A stretch of DNA of 23,812 nt from an uncultured Lachnospiraceae bacterium (lineage in GTDB: Bacteria > Bacillota > Clostridia > Lachnospirales > Lachnospiraceae). Location of the stretch: assembly GCA_947565255.1 (NCBI GenBank), contig CANOFI010000007.1, positions 1-23,812 of the forward strand. The letters are read 5' to 3'. The translations under genes were made by a program, and so were the position numbers. Of this stretch, positions 7,984-15,856 are shown one piece after another. The notes under the pieces are model-generated. The model was not told where the DNA came from. It did not search any database and worked only from the letters and a program-made list of their open reading frames with translations. Within the stretch, counting starts at the first letter, position 1; every line of letters begins with the position of its first letter.

Positions 7984-8760
7984 CTATGCCTCCCTTACAA
8001 ATTCCATTGCCTGCTGCAGCACACGGGAGCGTTTGTGCAATTCCTTCACGCGCACTGCCGTACCCGTAAGCTCCGGCTCCAGTTTGTCCAGTAATTTCTG
8101 ATTCAGCTGCTGTTCCTTTTCCAGAAACCGGGCAAGAACAGGATGCTTATTTTCCAATAAATATTTTCCGAATTGTACATACAATTCATACAATTCCTGT
8201 TCACTCAGCCTCTGCTTTCCCGCTCTTTCGTCCGGAAAGCATCGCCCGCCCTGCCCGCTTATTTCTTCTTTTATCCCCTGTGAACGGCCAGGCAGCACAC
8301 GCAGCATCGGATAAAACTTTCCGTCCTCGCATACCATGTCTTCCTTTTCTATATAGAACTGATGTTCCCATAAATACTTTCTGACTCTGGAAATCTCGCT
8401 TTGCGGCTGCAAAATACAGGCATGAAGCTTACAAACAATATCCTGGCTCTGTTCTAATATATGTATCGTTAACGCGCCTCCCATTCCGGCCGCAACCATG
8501 CAGTCTGCCTCTCCGGGCGCAAGCCTGCAAAGACCGTCTGACAGACGAACCTGTATTTTCTCCTCCAGGCCGGCCCGCGCAATATTGGCCCTGGCGCGCT
8601 TTAGCGGACCTTCCCTGACATCCATTGCTATCGCTGAAGGACATACTCCCCGGCTTACAAGATAAATCGGCACGTATCCATGGTCGGTTCCCACATCCGC
8701 CAGTCTGCTTCCCCCGTCCACCAGCCCTGCAACATGCTCCAGACGTTTTGATAACCGCAT
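7984..8760 (-). CDS. trmK: tRNA (adenine(22)-N1)-methyltransferase
   Basis: TrmK methylates N1 of A22 in the D-arm of bacterial tRNAs, using S-adenosylmethionine. The 258-aa product begins MRLSKRLEHVAGLV and has the Rossmann SAM-binding motif ADVGTDHGYVPIYL (about 21-34). DVREGPLKRA marks the acidic end of the second strand (about 47-56), and AAGMGGALTIHIL near residue 89 is the conserved glycine loop of this family. LQPQSEISRVRKYL is the typical later motif. A polar insertion near residues 158-182 (GIKEEISGQGGR and following) precedes the C-terminal coiled helices. It follows rpoD by 9 nt, and the stop of rpoD overlaps the ribosome binding site (TAAGGAG), indicating tight coupling within the operon. 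Confidence 0.94.
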   Translation of the reverse strand: MRLSKRLEHVAGLVDGGSRLADVGTDHGYVPIYLVSRGVCPSAIAMDVREGPLKRARANIARAGLEEKIQVRLSDGLCRLAPGEADCMVAAGMGGALTIHILEQSQDIVCKLHACILQPQSEISRVRKYLWEHQFYIEKEDMVCEDGKFYPMLRVLPGRSQGIKEEISGQGGRCFPDERAGKQRLSEQELYELYVQFGKYLLENKHPVLARFLEKEQQLNQKLLDKLEPELTGTAVRVKELHKRSRVLQQAMEFVREA

Positions 8761-8769
8761 ACATACTCC

Positions 8770-9954
8770 TTAATCCAGATAATCTTTCAGCTTCCGGCTT
8801 CTGCTTGGATGACGCATTTTGCGAAGTGCCTTTGCCTCAATCTGGCGAATCCTCTCACGCGTCACATTAAATTCCCTGCCTACCTCTTCTAACGTTCTGG
8901 TCCGCCCGTCATCCAGCCCAAAACGCAGCTTCAGCACTTTCTGTTCTCTGTCAGTCAGCGTATCGAGCACCTCGCCCAGTTGTTCCTTTAACAGGGTAAA
9001 TGCGGCAGCCTCTGCCGGCACCGGAACATTATCATCCTGGATGAAATCACCGAGATGGCTGTCTTCCTCTTCCCCGATCGGCGTCTCCAGAGAAACCGGC
9101 TCCTGCGAAATTTTCAGAATATCCCTGACACGGTCCACCGGCATATTCAGTTCCTCCGCAATTTCCTCCGGCGTAGGCTCCCTGCCCAGCTCCTGCAGCA
9201 GCTGTCTCGAAACACGTATCAGCTTATTGATTGTCTCAACCATGTGAACCGGAATCCGAATGGTTCTTGCCTGGTCTGCAATCGCCCTTGTAATTGCCTG
9301 GCGAATCCACCAGGTCGCATACGTACTGAACTTGTATCCCTTTTTATAATCAAATTTTTCTACCGCTTTAATAAGGCCGAGATTGCCCTCCTGGATCAAA
9401 TCCAAAAAGAGCATACCGCGCCCTACATACCGTTTTGCAATGCTGACAACAAGACGCAGATTCGCCTCCGCAAGTCTCTTCCTTGCCTCCTCATTGCCCA
9501 GCGCCATGCGCTTCGCCAGTTCAATTTCTTCCTCCGCACTCAAAAGAGGAACCTTTCCGATTTCTTTTAAATACATGCGGACCGGGTCTTCAATGCTGAT
9601 TCCGTCCGGCACCGACAGGTCGATGTTTTCTACATCTACCTCGTCTTCGTTATCCAAAAGAATGTCGGGGTCGTCATCGTCATCATCATCCGACATTTTT
9701 AAAATGTCAATGTTGTTGCTCTCCAGAACTTCCCATACACGGTCCAGCTGTTCCGCGTCCAGCTCAAACTCGCCTAAATGCTCCATCACCTCATTGGTTT
9801 CCAGAACATTTTTCTTTTTTTTGGCAATGGCAATCAGCTCTTTCAGCCGTTCTTCAAACCGCAGCGTAACCTCATCCGCTTTCATTTCTTCTGTTTTCAT
9901 TTCATCGATTTTCATTTCATCCATCTTCATTTCATCGATTTTCATTTCATCCAT
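8770..9954 (-). CDS. rpoD: Primary RNA polymerase sigma factor (SigA/RpoD)
   Basis: This is the housekeeping sigma-70 factor directing RNA polymerase to TTGACA/TATAAT promoters. In the 394-aa product, residues 1-28 are a repeat of x-D-E-M-K units unlike the rest. A region 1.1-like part follows (about 29-85), then an acidic linker with seven Asp at 89-95. Region 1.2 starts near DPVRMYLKEIG (123). Region 2 has LRLVVSIAKRYVGRGM, DLIQEGNLGLIKAVEKFD and FSTYATWWIRQAI. Region 3 contains the usual GREPTPEEIAEEL. Region 4 has the helix-turn-helix EEVGREFNVTRERIRQIEAK (356-375) and ends KLKDYLD. An in-frame TGA lies two codons before the ATG at 9954, so the start cannot be further upstream; GGAAGG is 12 nt away, rather far. 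A start within the repeat is possible. It follows dnaG by 41 bp. Confidence 0.97.
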   Translation of the reverse strand: MDEMKIDEMKMDEMKIDEMKTEEMKADEVTLRFEERLKELIAIAKKKKNVLETNEVMEHLGEFELDAEQLDRVWEVLESNNIDILKMSDDDDDDDPDILLDNEDEVDVENIDLSVPDGISIEDPVRMYLKEIGKVPLLSAEEEIELAKRMALGNEEARKRLAEANLRLVVSIAKRYVGRGMLFLDLIQEGNLGLIKAVEKFDYKKGYKFSTYATWWIRQAITRAIADQARTIRIPVHMVETINKLIRVSRQLLQELGREPTPEEIAEELNMPVDRVRDILKISQEPVSLETPIGEEEDSHLGDFIQDDNVPVPAEAAAFTLLKEQLGEVLDTLTDREQKVLKLRFGLDDGRTRTLEEVGREFNVTRERIRQIEAKALRKMRHPSRSRKLKDYLD

Positions 9955-9967
9955 TTTTCATTTCATC
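9877..9967 (-). repeat. rpoD: 15-bp tandem repeat spanning the rpoD start
   Basis: On the minus strand the unit GATGAAATGAAAATC occurs five times in frame (9951-9877), with the last two copies diverged, and encodes D-E-M-K-x. One more copy, GATGAAATGAAAA, sits out of register at 9967-9955, just before the start codon, with one base extra relative to the 15-bp phase. The four best-kept units contain two overlapping ATGs: the in-frame Met and an out-of-frame ATG-AAA-TGA mini-frame whose stop overlaps that Met codon. The repeat is therefore both coding sequence and part of the translation initiation region. Confidence 0.9.
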
Positions 9968-9995
9968 CTTCCATGCTATAACGCTCATTATGTCC

Positions 9996-11771
9996 TTAAT
10001 CCAGAAAAATATGCAAATTCCGCAGTTTTTGCAGTTCCTTCTTATCCTCCAGCACTTTCTGCATACCGGTCAAATCCGTTGGTTCCAGTCTGGCTGACCT
10101 GTTTTTTATACTATTTTCTTTGACTTTATATACCGTTTCTGAAATTGCCTTCTCCTTTTCTTCCTTTGTCGTTACCTCCCGTATCGAGGTATTGAAAAGC
10201 GAGGCCGCCTGCCTTTGCTGTTCCTCATCCTGAAACCGGCTGATGATTCTGGCCGGATTCAGCTCCTTCTGCTCCCATTGCTCATACAGCATTTCGGCAA
10301 CCGTATGATAAAACGGCTCCGTAAAATCTTCCAGACGAATATAAGGCTTTATTTTTTCAAACAGCTGTGTTTCTTCCACCAGCCATGTTAAAAGCAGCTT
10401 CTGTGGGTGCAGTGCACCGTTCGGCGGCTTTTCCTTTTTCCGGACACCCGATTTCGGCTGAATCTTCTGCGTTTCGCCCGACAGCGACAGACTGACCGAG
10501 GTCACAAGAGAGCGCAACTGCTTCGGTTCTATACGGTACCTTTTTGCGACAGTCTCCAGATAAGTCTCACGTTCCAATTCTTCCCTGAATCTCAATAATT
10601 TTGCCGCAACCTCTTTATAAAACCGACTCCTGCTTTCCGGATCGTTCATCTGGTACTCCTGCTCCAAAACCTGAATTTCAAAAAGGAAGCTGTTTTCTGC
10701 CTCGTCAATTCTCTTCTGAAACGCCTCTGCCCCCTCGTTTTTTATAAATTCGTCCGGATCCTTATGCGGCCCCATCCGGAGCACTCTGGCGGTAATTCCC
10801 GCCTCCCTGAGTATCGGCAGGGCACGGAGAATTGCCTTTGTTCCTGCAGCATCGCTGTCGTATACTAAAATCACTTCTTTTGCATAACGTTTTATAAGCT
10901 GGGCATGTCCCTGTGTAAAAGCGGTTCCAAGAGACGCAACCGCATTGGTAAAACCTGCCTGGTGCATGGCGATGACATCCATATAGCCCTCGCAGATTAA
11001 CAAACAGGATTCCCTTGCCGTCCTTGCGAAATTCAGTCCGTATAAATTCCTGCTTTTATCAAACACAGGCGTTTCCCTGGAATTTAAATACTTTGGTTCC
11101 CCATCCCCCATGACCCTGCCGCCAAATCCTATGACGTGGTTATTCACATCCATAATCGGAAACATGACGCGGTTCCAGAATTTATCCTGCATACCATGCT
11201 TTTCATGATATCCTACAAGGCCCGATTCATGCAAAAGCTCGTCTTTGTACCCTTTCTTTTTCAGATACTGATACAAATCATCCTGATAAATATTGGCATA
11301 TCCGAGTCCAAAATGCTTCATGGTTTTTTCGGTGAGCTGACGGTCAAGAAAATATTGTCTTGCCCTTGCCCCGTTTTTTGTCTGAAGCTGACTGTAAAAA
11401 TAATTTGCCGCAAGCTTGTTCAATTCCAAAATTGCCGCCTTTTTATCTGCCTTTTTCTGTTCCTCCCTGGAATATTCCAGCTCCGGAAGCACAATGCCCG
11501 CCCGGTCAGCGAGATGCTTTACCGCCTCAACAAATGTAAAATTTTCATATTCCATCACAAACGTGATGACATTCCCGCCTGCACCGCACCCGAAACAATA
11601 ATACATCTGCTTGCTTTGTGACACAGAAAAAGACGGAGACTTTTCATTGTGGAACGGGCATAATCCAAAATGAGAACTCCCTTTTTTTGCCAGCCGTACA
11701 TAACCGGATATGACATCTACAATATCATTGGCCGTGCGCACTTCTTCAATTGTCTCTTCCGGGTAACGCAT
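9996..11771 (-). CDS. dnaG: DNA primase
   Basis: DnaG makes the RNA primers for lagging-strand replication, acting with the replicative helicase. The 591-aa protein has the N-terminal CHC2 zinc-binding domain (C38, H41, C59, C62 in LCPFHNEKSPSF and YYCFGCG). The catalytic TOPRIM core has EGYMD at 261-265 and DSDAAG at 305-310, with DPDEFI further on. After about residue 420 the sequence is variable, as expected for the linker and helicase-binding C-terminal domain. The length is normal for Firmicutes. The ATG at 11771 has GGAAGG 12 nt upstream and AAAAGG directly before it, so initiation strength is uncertain. It lies 33 bp after dgt and 41 bp before rpoD, the classic macromolecular-synthesis arrangement. 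Confidence 0.97.
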   Translation of the reverse strand: MRYPEETIEEVRTANDIVDVISGYVRLAKKGSSHFGLCPFHNEKSPSFSVSQSKQMYYCFGCGAGGNVITFVMEYENFTFVEAVKHLADRAGIVLPELEYSREEQKKADKKAAILELNKLAANYFYSQLQTKNGARARQYFLDRQLTEKTMKHFGLGYANIYQDDLYQYLKKKGYKDELLHESGLVGYHEKHGMQDKFWNRVMFPIMDVNNHVIGFGGRVMGDGEPKYLNSRETPVFDKSRNLYGLNFARTARESCLLICEGYMDVIAMHQAGFTNAVASLGTAFTQGHAQLIKRYAKEVILVYDSDAAGTKAILRALPILREAGITARVLRMGPHKDPDEFIKNEGAEAFQKRIDEAENSFLFEIQVLEQEYQMNDPESRSRFYKEVAAKLLRFREELERETYLETVAKRYRIEPKQLRSLVTSVSLSLSGETQKIQPKSGVRKKEKPPNGALHPQKLLLTWLVEETQLFEKIKPYIRLEDFTEPFYHTVAEMLYEQWEQKELNPARIISRFQDEEQQRQAASLFNTSIREVTTKEEKEKAISETVYKVKENSIKNRSARLEPTDLTGMQKVLEDKKELQKLRNLHIFLD

Positions 11772-11804
11772 CCTTTTCCCAATCCTTCCGCCAGAAAATA
11801 CTGG

Positions 11805-12812
11805 CTAATAAATCTCCCATTGTTTTGGCATAAACAGCTTCTGGAACATATGGATGGCATATCGGTCCGACATACCCGCCACATAATCGCAGACAACCTG
11901 TTTTTCATTCTCGCCGCTGTCAATTAAATCCAGAAATTCTGCGGGCAGCCGTTCTATGTTATCTATATAATATTGATATAAGGTAATTAAAAGCTGCTTT
12001 GCTTTTCCCTCTTCTTCCTTTGCACGTGAATTTTTATAGACATGCGCAAACATAAACTCCCGTAACTCTTTCATCGCTGACTCTATTTTCTGCGACATCA
12101 CAATGTCATTCTTTCCCTCACTGTTTCTTACAATGTCATGTATCAGCGTATTCAGCCGCTCTCTTGATGTAAAGCCAAGCACCTGGTGAAACCTGGCGGG
12201 AATGTCCTCCTCCGTCAACACCCTGGCGCGGATAGAGTCGTCTATATCATGATTAATATAAGCAATTTTATCGGAAAGCCGCACAATTTTCCCCTCAAGG
12301 GTCGCCGGATTCCCCGCCGTCGGATGGTTCAGAATCCCATCCCGCACTTCCCATGTTAAATTCAGCCCTCTACCCTGCTTTTCCAGCCGTTCCACAATCC
12401 GCACGCTCTGCTCATGATGCCGGAATCCGTTTTCACACACAGAATCAAGCGCATGCTCTCCCGCATGCCCGAACGGCGTATGGCCTAAGTCATGGCCAAG
12501 CGCAATGGCCTCCACCAAATCTTCATTCAGCCTCAGCGCTTTGGCAATCGTCCTCGCATTCTGCGACACTTCCAGTGTATGCGTCAGCCTGGTCCGGTAA
12601 TGGTCCCCCATCGGTGACAAAAACACCTGGGTTTTTTGTTTCAGCCTGCGAAATGCCTTCGAATGCAGAATTCTGTCGCGGTCGCGCTGATAAACCGGAC
12701 GGATATCACAGGGGACTTCCTCAGTATCCCTTCCCTTCGACTCTGCACTTAGGGCTGCATACGGACTTAAATACTGCATTTCCCACTGCTCCTGTTTTTC
12801 CCGAATTGTCAT
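11805..12812 (-). CDS. dgt: Deoxyguanosinetriphosphate triphosphohydrolase-like protein (HD domain)
   Basis: Enzymes of this HD-superfamily group hydrolyse dNTPs to the deoxynucleoside and tripolyphosphate, influencing dNTP pools. The 335-aa protein contains SKAFRRLKQKTQVF (51-64), RTRLTHTLEVSQNARTIA with the first metal His at 78, and GHDLGHTPFGHAGE (106-119) with the His-Asp pair that names the family. RHHEQSVRIVE follows. True substrate preference among dNTPs cannot be read from the sequence. The frame is open to 12845, but the ATG at 12812 has a near-perfect GGAGGTG 5 nt away, so it is the start. It is the first gene after the promoter at 12925-12952 and heads the dnaG-rpoD operon, a frequent arrangement in Clostridia. 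Confidence 0.93.
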   Translation of the reverse strand: MTIREKQEQWEMQYLSPYAALSAESKGRDTEEVPCDIRPVYQRDRDRILHSKAFRRLKQKTQVFLSPMGDHYRTRLTHTLEVSQNARTIAKALRLNEDLVEAIALGHDLGHTPFGHAGEHALDSVCENGFRHHEQSVRIVERLEKQGRGLNLTWEVRDGILNHPTAGNPATLEGKIVRLSDKIAYINHDIDDSIRARVLTEEDIPARFHQVLGFTSRERLNTLIHDIVRNSEGKNDIVMSQKIESAMKELREFMFAHVYKNSRAKEEEGKAKQLLITLYQYYIDNIERLPAEFLDLIDSGENEKQVVCDYVAGMSDRYAIHMFQKLFMPKQWEIY

Positions 12813-12924
12813 GCAGTCACCTCCATTTTGCCATCGCTTTCCCATACTCCTGCTTCAGACATCACAAACATTTCCTCAAATACTTTGCGGCATCTTTTGA
12901 CACCGAACCCTAAAAAATACCTCT

Positions 12925-12952
12925 ATCATAAATATTCCACAGGAAAATGCAA
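12925..12952 (-). promoter_or_regulatory. Sigma-A promoter for the dgt-dnaG-rpoD operon
   Basis: On the minus strand TTGCAT (12947-12952) and TATGAT (12925-12930) are 16 bp apart. The predicted start near 12918 leaves a leader of about 105 nt before dgt. It begins immediately after the carbamate kinase gene, and no GC-rich terminator is visible between them, so read-through from radA-arcC is also possible. Confidence 0.7.
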
Positions 12953-12966
12953 AATCCTTTATTTTT

Positions 12967-13911
12967 TTAGATCTCTTTTTTTCGAACATGTGTCCCTGTT
13001 TTTCCGCACACGGCTTTTAGCCCGTTGTCCAGTCCGGTAATAACCGTTTCTCCCATCGGACATTTTTCGCAGAACTGTATGGCCGCCTGGATTTTCGGAA
13101 GCATGGTTGCCTTCTCAAAATGCCCCTCCTTTATATAATCCTGCGCCTCCTCTATGGTCATGCTGTCTATTTTTTCCTCCTGCTCTTTTCCAAAGTGAAG
13201 ACAAACCTTATCCACACCTGTGAGAATGAGCAGAATGTCCGCCTTCAGTTCCTCTGCCAGAACCGCGCTGGACAAATCCTTTTCGATGACTGCGCTCGCG
13301 CCCTTTAATCTGCCTTTCTGCTCGATAACCGGTATTCCGCCTCCGCCGCAGGCGATAACGACCTGTCCCGCGTCCACGAGCGCACGGATGGCGTCTATTT
13401 CCACGATGCGGATGGGCTTCGGTGAAGCTACCACGCGCCGGAATCCTTTGCCCTCGACTTTTACGACACTATTTTTTTTGCTTTCTTCCAAAGCTGCTTC
13501 CTCTTCTGACATATAACAGCCGATTTTTTTCTCCGGCTCCCCGAACGCATCGTCGTACGGATCTACAGTTACCTGCGTAAGCACCGTTGCGACTGTTTTG
13601 TAAATACCGCGTTTTAATAGTTCGGTGCGAAGCGTATTCTGCAAATCATACCCGATATATCCCTGGCTCATGGCAGAACAGACCGACATCGGGGACACGG
13701 TATATTCTGCATGAAGTTTCCCCAATTCTGTCATCGCTGTATGTATCATGCTGACCTGGGAACCGTTGCTGTGGGTAAGCACGACCCGGTAACCCTTTTC
13801 CACCAAATCGGCAATCGTTTTTACTGCATTCTGCAGCGCCTCTTTTTGCTTTGGAAGCGTATCTCCCAGCGCTTCATGACCCAATGCTGCCACAATTGTT
13901 TTCTTTTCCAT
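12967..13911 (-). CDS. arcC: Carbamate kinase, divergent active-site motifs
   Basis: Carbamate kinases transfer phosphate between carbamoyl phosphate and ADP, giving ATP, CO2 and ammonia at the end of arginine, agmatine, allantoin or related catabolism. The 314-aa length and overall pattern fit: IACGGGGIPV (186-195), EKDLSSAVLAEEL (210-222) with the Lys-Asp pair, and LTGVDKVCLHFG (230-241). Two N-terminal motifs differ from the textbook enzyme: ALGHEALG (9-16) stands where ALGGNALL is usual, and THSNGSQVS (46-54) where HGNGPQVG is usual. These loops contact phosphate and carbamate, so substrate or kinetics could differ; I believe Clostridia have a subfamily of this kind but cannot verify it here. 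The ATG at 13911 has GGAGG 9 nt upstream. It follows radA by 16 bp, with no arginine or purine catabolic genes beside it. Confidence 0.88.
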   Translation of the reverse strand: MEKKTIVAALGHEALGDTLPKQKEALQNAVKTIADLVEKGYRVVLTHSNGSQVSMIHTAMTELGKLHAEYTVSPMSVCSAMSQGYIGYDLQNTLRTELLKRGIYKTVATVLTQVTVDPYDDAFGEPEKKIGCYMSEEEAALEESKKNSVVKVEGKGFRRVVASPKPIRIVEIDAIRALVDAGQVVIACGGGGIPVIEQKGRLKGASAVIEKDLSSAVLAEELKADILLILTGVDKVCLHFGKEQEEKIDSMTIEEAQDYIKEGHFEKATMLPKIQAAIQFCEKCPMGETVITGLDNGLKAVCGKTGTHVRKKEI

Positions 13912-13927
13912 CGATTCAACCCTCCGT

Positions 13928-15292
13928 TTATAATATCTTTACCGCATCATACACGGTTTCTACCCCAATACATTCCATGCCCTCCGGCAGCTGCGCATTT
14001 TTTATGCAGGCCTTGGGCAGTATACATGTTTTGTAACCAAGCTTTGCGGCCTCCGCAATTCTTGCTCCGCCCATGGACACCGCGCGTATCTCACCGCTTA
14101 AACCCACCTCGCCAAACACAATCACCTGCTCGGACAAAGGTTTTTCCTTAAATCCAGATACCAGTGCCATCACAATTCCCAAATCAATTGCCGGCTCATT
14201 CATGCGGAGTCCTCCGGCTACATTCACATAGGCATCACAGCCGGACAAGTGCATGCCAAGCCTCTTTTCCAGCACTGCCATCAAAAGATTCACTCTGTTT
14301 AAATCACAGCCGTTGGATGTTCTTCTCGGAATTCCAAAGCTGCTCTGGCACACCAGTGCCTGTATTTCCACCAGAATCGGTCTGCTTCCCTCCATCGAAC
14401 ACGCCACAACAGAGCCGGACGCCCCTTTTGGCCTGCCCTGCAGCATAAACTCAGATGGATTCAAAACCTGCTTAAGACCATCCTCCCGCATCTCAAACAC
14501 ACCGATTTCATTCGTGGAGCCAAACCGGTTTTTCACCCCGCGCAGCACACGGTACGACGCATACCGGTCTCCCTCAAAATAAAGCACGGTATCGACCATA
14601 TGTTCTAATACCCTCGGTCCCGCAACAACTCCTTCCTTTGTCACATGACCTACCAGAAAAATGGAAATATCCAGGCCTTTTGCCATCTGCATAAAAACAG
14701 CCGTGGCCTCACGTACCTGCGACACGCTGCCCGGCGCTGATGATACTTCTTCCCTGTACATTGTCTGGATAGAATCAATCACAACAATCTGCGGCAGTTC
14801 TTTGCGAATCACCTCTTCAATGAGCGCTAAATTTGTCTCGCACAAAAGCTCCATATCATTTGCAAACGTCCCCAGCCGGTCCCCGCGAATCTTAATCTGC
14901 TGTGCGGATTCCTCGCCGGAAATATACAAAACCTTTTTCTCCTGTTCACATAGATTTTTGCACATCTGCAGCAGAATGGTAGACTTTCCGATCCCCGGAT
15001 CTCCGCCCACCAGCACTAAGCTTCCGGTTACAATTCCGCCGCCGAGCACCCTGTCTAACTCATCCATTCCGGTGTGAATCCGTTCTCTGTCCGCTGTCTT
15101 TACTTCTGACAATTTCACAGGATTATGATTTTTTAAAGGCATGGCTGTCCTGCCCTTTGCCTGCCGTCCAGACTTTGTGACAGCAACCTCCTCGATCATC
15201 GTATTCCATTCCCGGCATCCCGGGCACTGTCCCATCCATTTTGCGCTTTCATACCCGCAGCTCTGACAGAAAAAAACGGTTCCTTTCGCCAT
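13928..15292 (-). CDS. radA: DNA repair protein RadA
   Basis: RadA (Sms) is a RecA-like ATPase that acts as a helicase or branch-migration factor in recombinational repair. The 454-aa protein has the N-terminal zinc finger CQSCGYESAKWMGQCPGC (Cys 9, 12, 25, 28) and Walker A GGDPGIGKST (96-105). ISGEES and VVIDSIQTMYRE follow, then the RadA-specific KNRFG motif (255-259) and a Lon-protease-like C-terminal domain. The length is normal. A GTG at 15301 is in frame, but the ATG at 15292 has AAGGGGTG just upstream and gives the standard MAKGTVFFCQSCG beginning. In Bacillus subtilis clpC is followed by radA and disA; here a small conserved protein separates clpC from radA and carbamate kinase replaces disA. 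Confidence 0.96.
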   Translation of the reverse strand: MAKGTVFFCQSCGYESAKWMGQCPGCREWNTMIEEVAVTKSGRQAKGRTAMPLKNHNPVKLSEVKTADRERIHTGMDELDRVLGGGIVTGSLVLVGGDPGIGKSTILLQMCKNLCEQEKKVLYISGEESAQQIKIRGDRLGTFANDMELLCETNLALIEEVIRKELPQIVVIDSIQTMYREEVSSAPGSVSQVREATAVFMQMAKGLDISIFLVGHVTKEGVVAGPRVLEHMVDTVLYFEGDRYASYRVLRGVKNRFGSTNEIGVFEMREDGLKQVLNPSEFMLQGRPKGASGSVVACSMEGSRPILVEIQALVCQSSFGIPRRTSNGCDLNRVNLLMAVLEKRLGMHLSGCDAYVNVAGGLRMNEPAIDLGIVMALVSGFKEKPLSEQVIVFGEVGLSGEIRAVSMGGARIAEAAKLGYKTCILPKACIKNAQLPEGMECIGVETVYDAVKIL

Positions 15293-15317
15293 CTCATTCA
15301 CCCCTTTTCAATAGATA

Positions 15318-15346
15318 CGGGAGCTGTTGTCTTTCAACGGCTCCCG
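15318..15346. other. Stable hairpin between the small conserved gene and radA
   Basis: CGGGAGC (15318-15324) pairs with GCTCCCG (15340-15346), and GTTG (15326-15329) pairs with CAAC (15335-15338) after one mismatch or wobble. The result is a stem of about 12 bp with a 5-nt loop. On the minus strand it lies just after the small gene and about 25 nt before radA, but it is not followed by a T tract. A partial terminator, processing site or mRNA-stabilising stem are all possible. Confidence 0.6.
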
Positions 15347-15360
15347 GCTTTCCTCTTTTT

Positions 15361-15774
15361 TTATTTTTCTGTCACCTTAACCGGAACAGCCTTATCCGGC
15401 GCCAGCTCCACGCTGAATGTCAGCTTACCGCCTAAATTGGTCTTCATGCTTCCTACATTTACCCCATCTACATATACCAGATATTCTTTATCCCCTGCCA
15501 GCTCTACTGTAATCTGCGAATCCTCAGGTCCTTCCACCTCAAACTCCATTCCCGCTGCAGTCACATCCAGATTGGTCACTGCGGTTCCCGGAACCGATTC
15601 ATACACAAACATGCCATTTTTTTCAAGTTTCGTAATTCCTTTAAACGTTTTTACCTTATACAAATCTCCCTGGTGTTCAAAATTATCAATCTTTGTCTTT
15701 TTGTCTAACGCATAATTTCCAAAACTTAATTTATTATCCGCTTCCTTACGAATCAGTTCATTGATAACTGCCAT
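15361..15774 (-). CDS. Small conserved Lachnospiraceae protein (often labelled 'endosialidase')
   Basis: This 137-aa protein begins MAVINELIRKEADNKLSFGNY, a pattern I recall from short Lachnospiraceae proteins frequently named endosialidase. I see nothing supporting that name: true endosialidases are large phage tailspikes, and this protein has no signal peptide, glycosidase motif or membrane segment. An N-terminal part with DNFEHQGDLYKVKTF and NGMFVYESVPGT is followed by a beta-rich second half (VEGPEDSQITVELAGDK, LVYVDGVNVG, KTNLGGKLTFSVEL) resembling a small beta-sandwich. The role is unknown. A strong AAGGAGG lies 7-8 nt before the ATG at 15774, suggesting high expression. It sits between clpC and radA, with its own possible promoter in the 82-bp gap after clpC. 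Confidence 0.85.
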   Translation of the reverse strand: MAVINELIRKEADNKLSFGNYALDKKTKIDNFEHQGDLYKVKTFKGITKLEKNGMFVYESVPGTAVTNLDVTAAGMEFEVEGPEDSQITVELAGDKEYLVYVDGVNVGSMKTNLGGKLTFSVELAPDKAVPVKVTEK

Positions 15775-15809
15775 TTTCTTATCCTCCTTGTTTCGCTGCT
15801 GATAGTTAC

Positions 15810-15838
15810 AGTATACATGATTTTTTACAACATTACCA
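15810..15838 (-). promoter_or_regulatory. Possible promoter for the small conserved gene
   Basis: On the minus strand TATACT (15810-15815) preceded by ATG forms a good -10 box, but the -35 hexamer at the right distance (TGGTAA, 15833-15838, 17-bp spacer) is weak. No terminator hairpin is visible after clpC, so this could add to read-through. Confidence 0.4.
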
Positions 15839-15856
15839 GTTTTTTTGTAGAAAAAG

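Noticed and set aside
8429..8764. Second minus-strand open frame starting 4 nt before trmK
   Set aside because: It is a shifted reading of the trmK sequence; the TrmK frame has the SAM-binding motif and correct spacing from AAGGAG, while the alternative is Gly/Arg/Cys-rich noise.
9383..10123. Plus-strand 246-codon frame opposite rpoD and the end of dnaG
   Set aside because: It is Ser/Phe-rich with serial FISSI repeats that simply mirror the rpoD 15-bp repeat; it crosses two well-supported genes on the other strand.
12813..12966. Intrinsic terminator after carbamate kinase
   Set aside because: There are A and T tracts but no GC-rich stem; the region is better explained by the dgt promoter.
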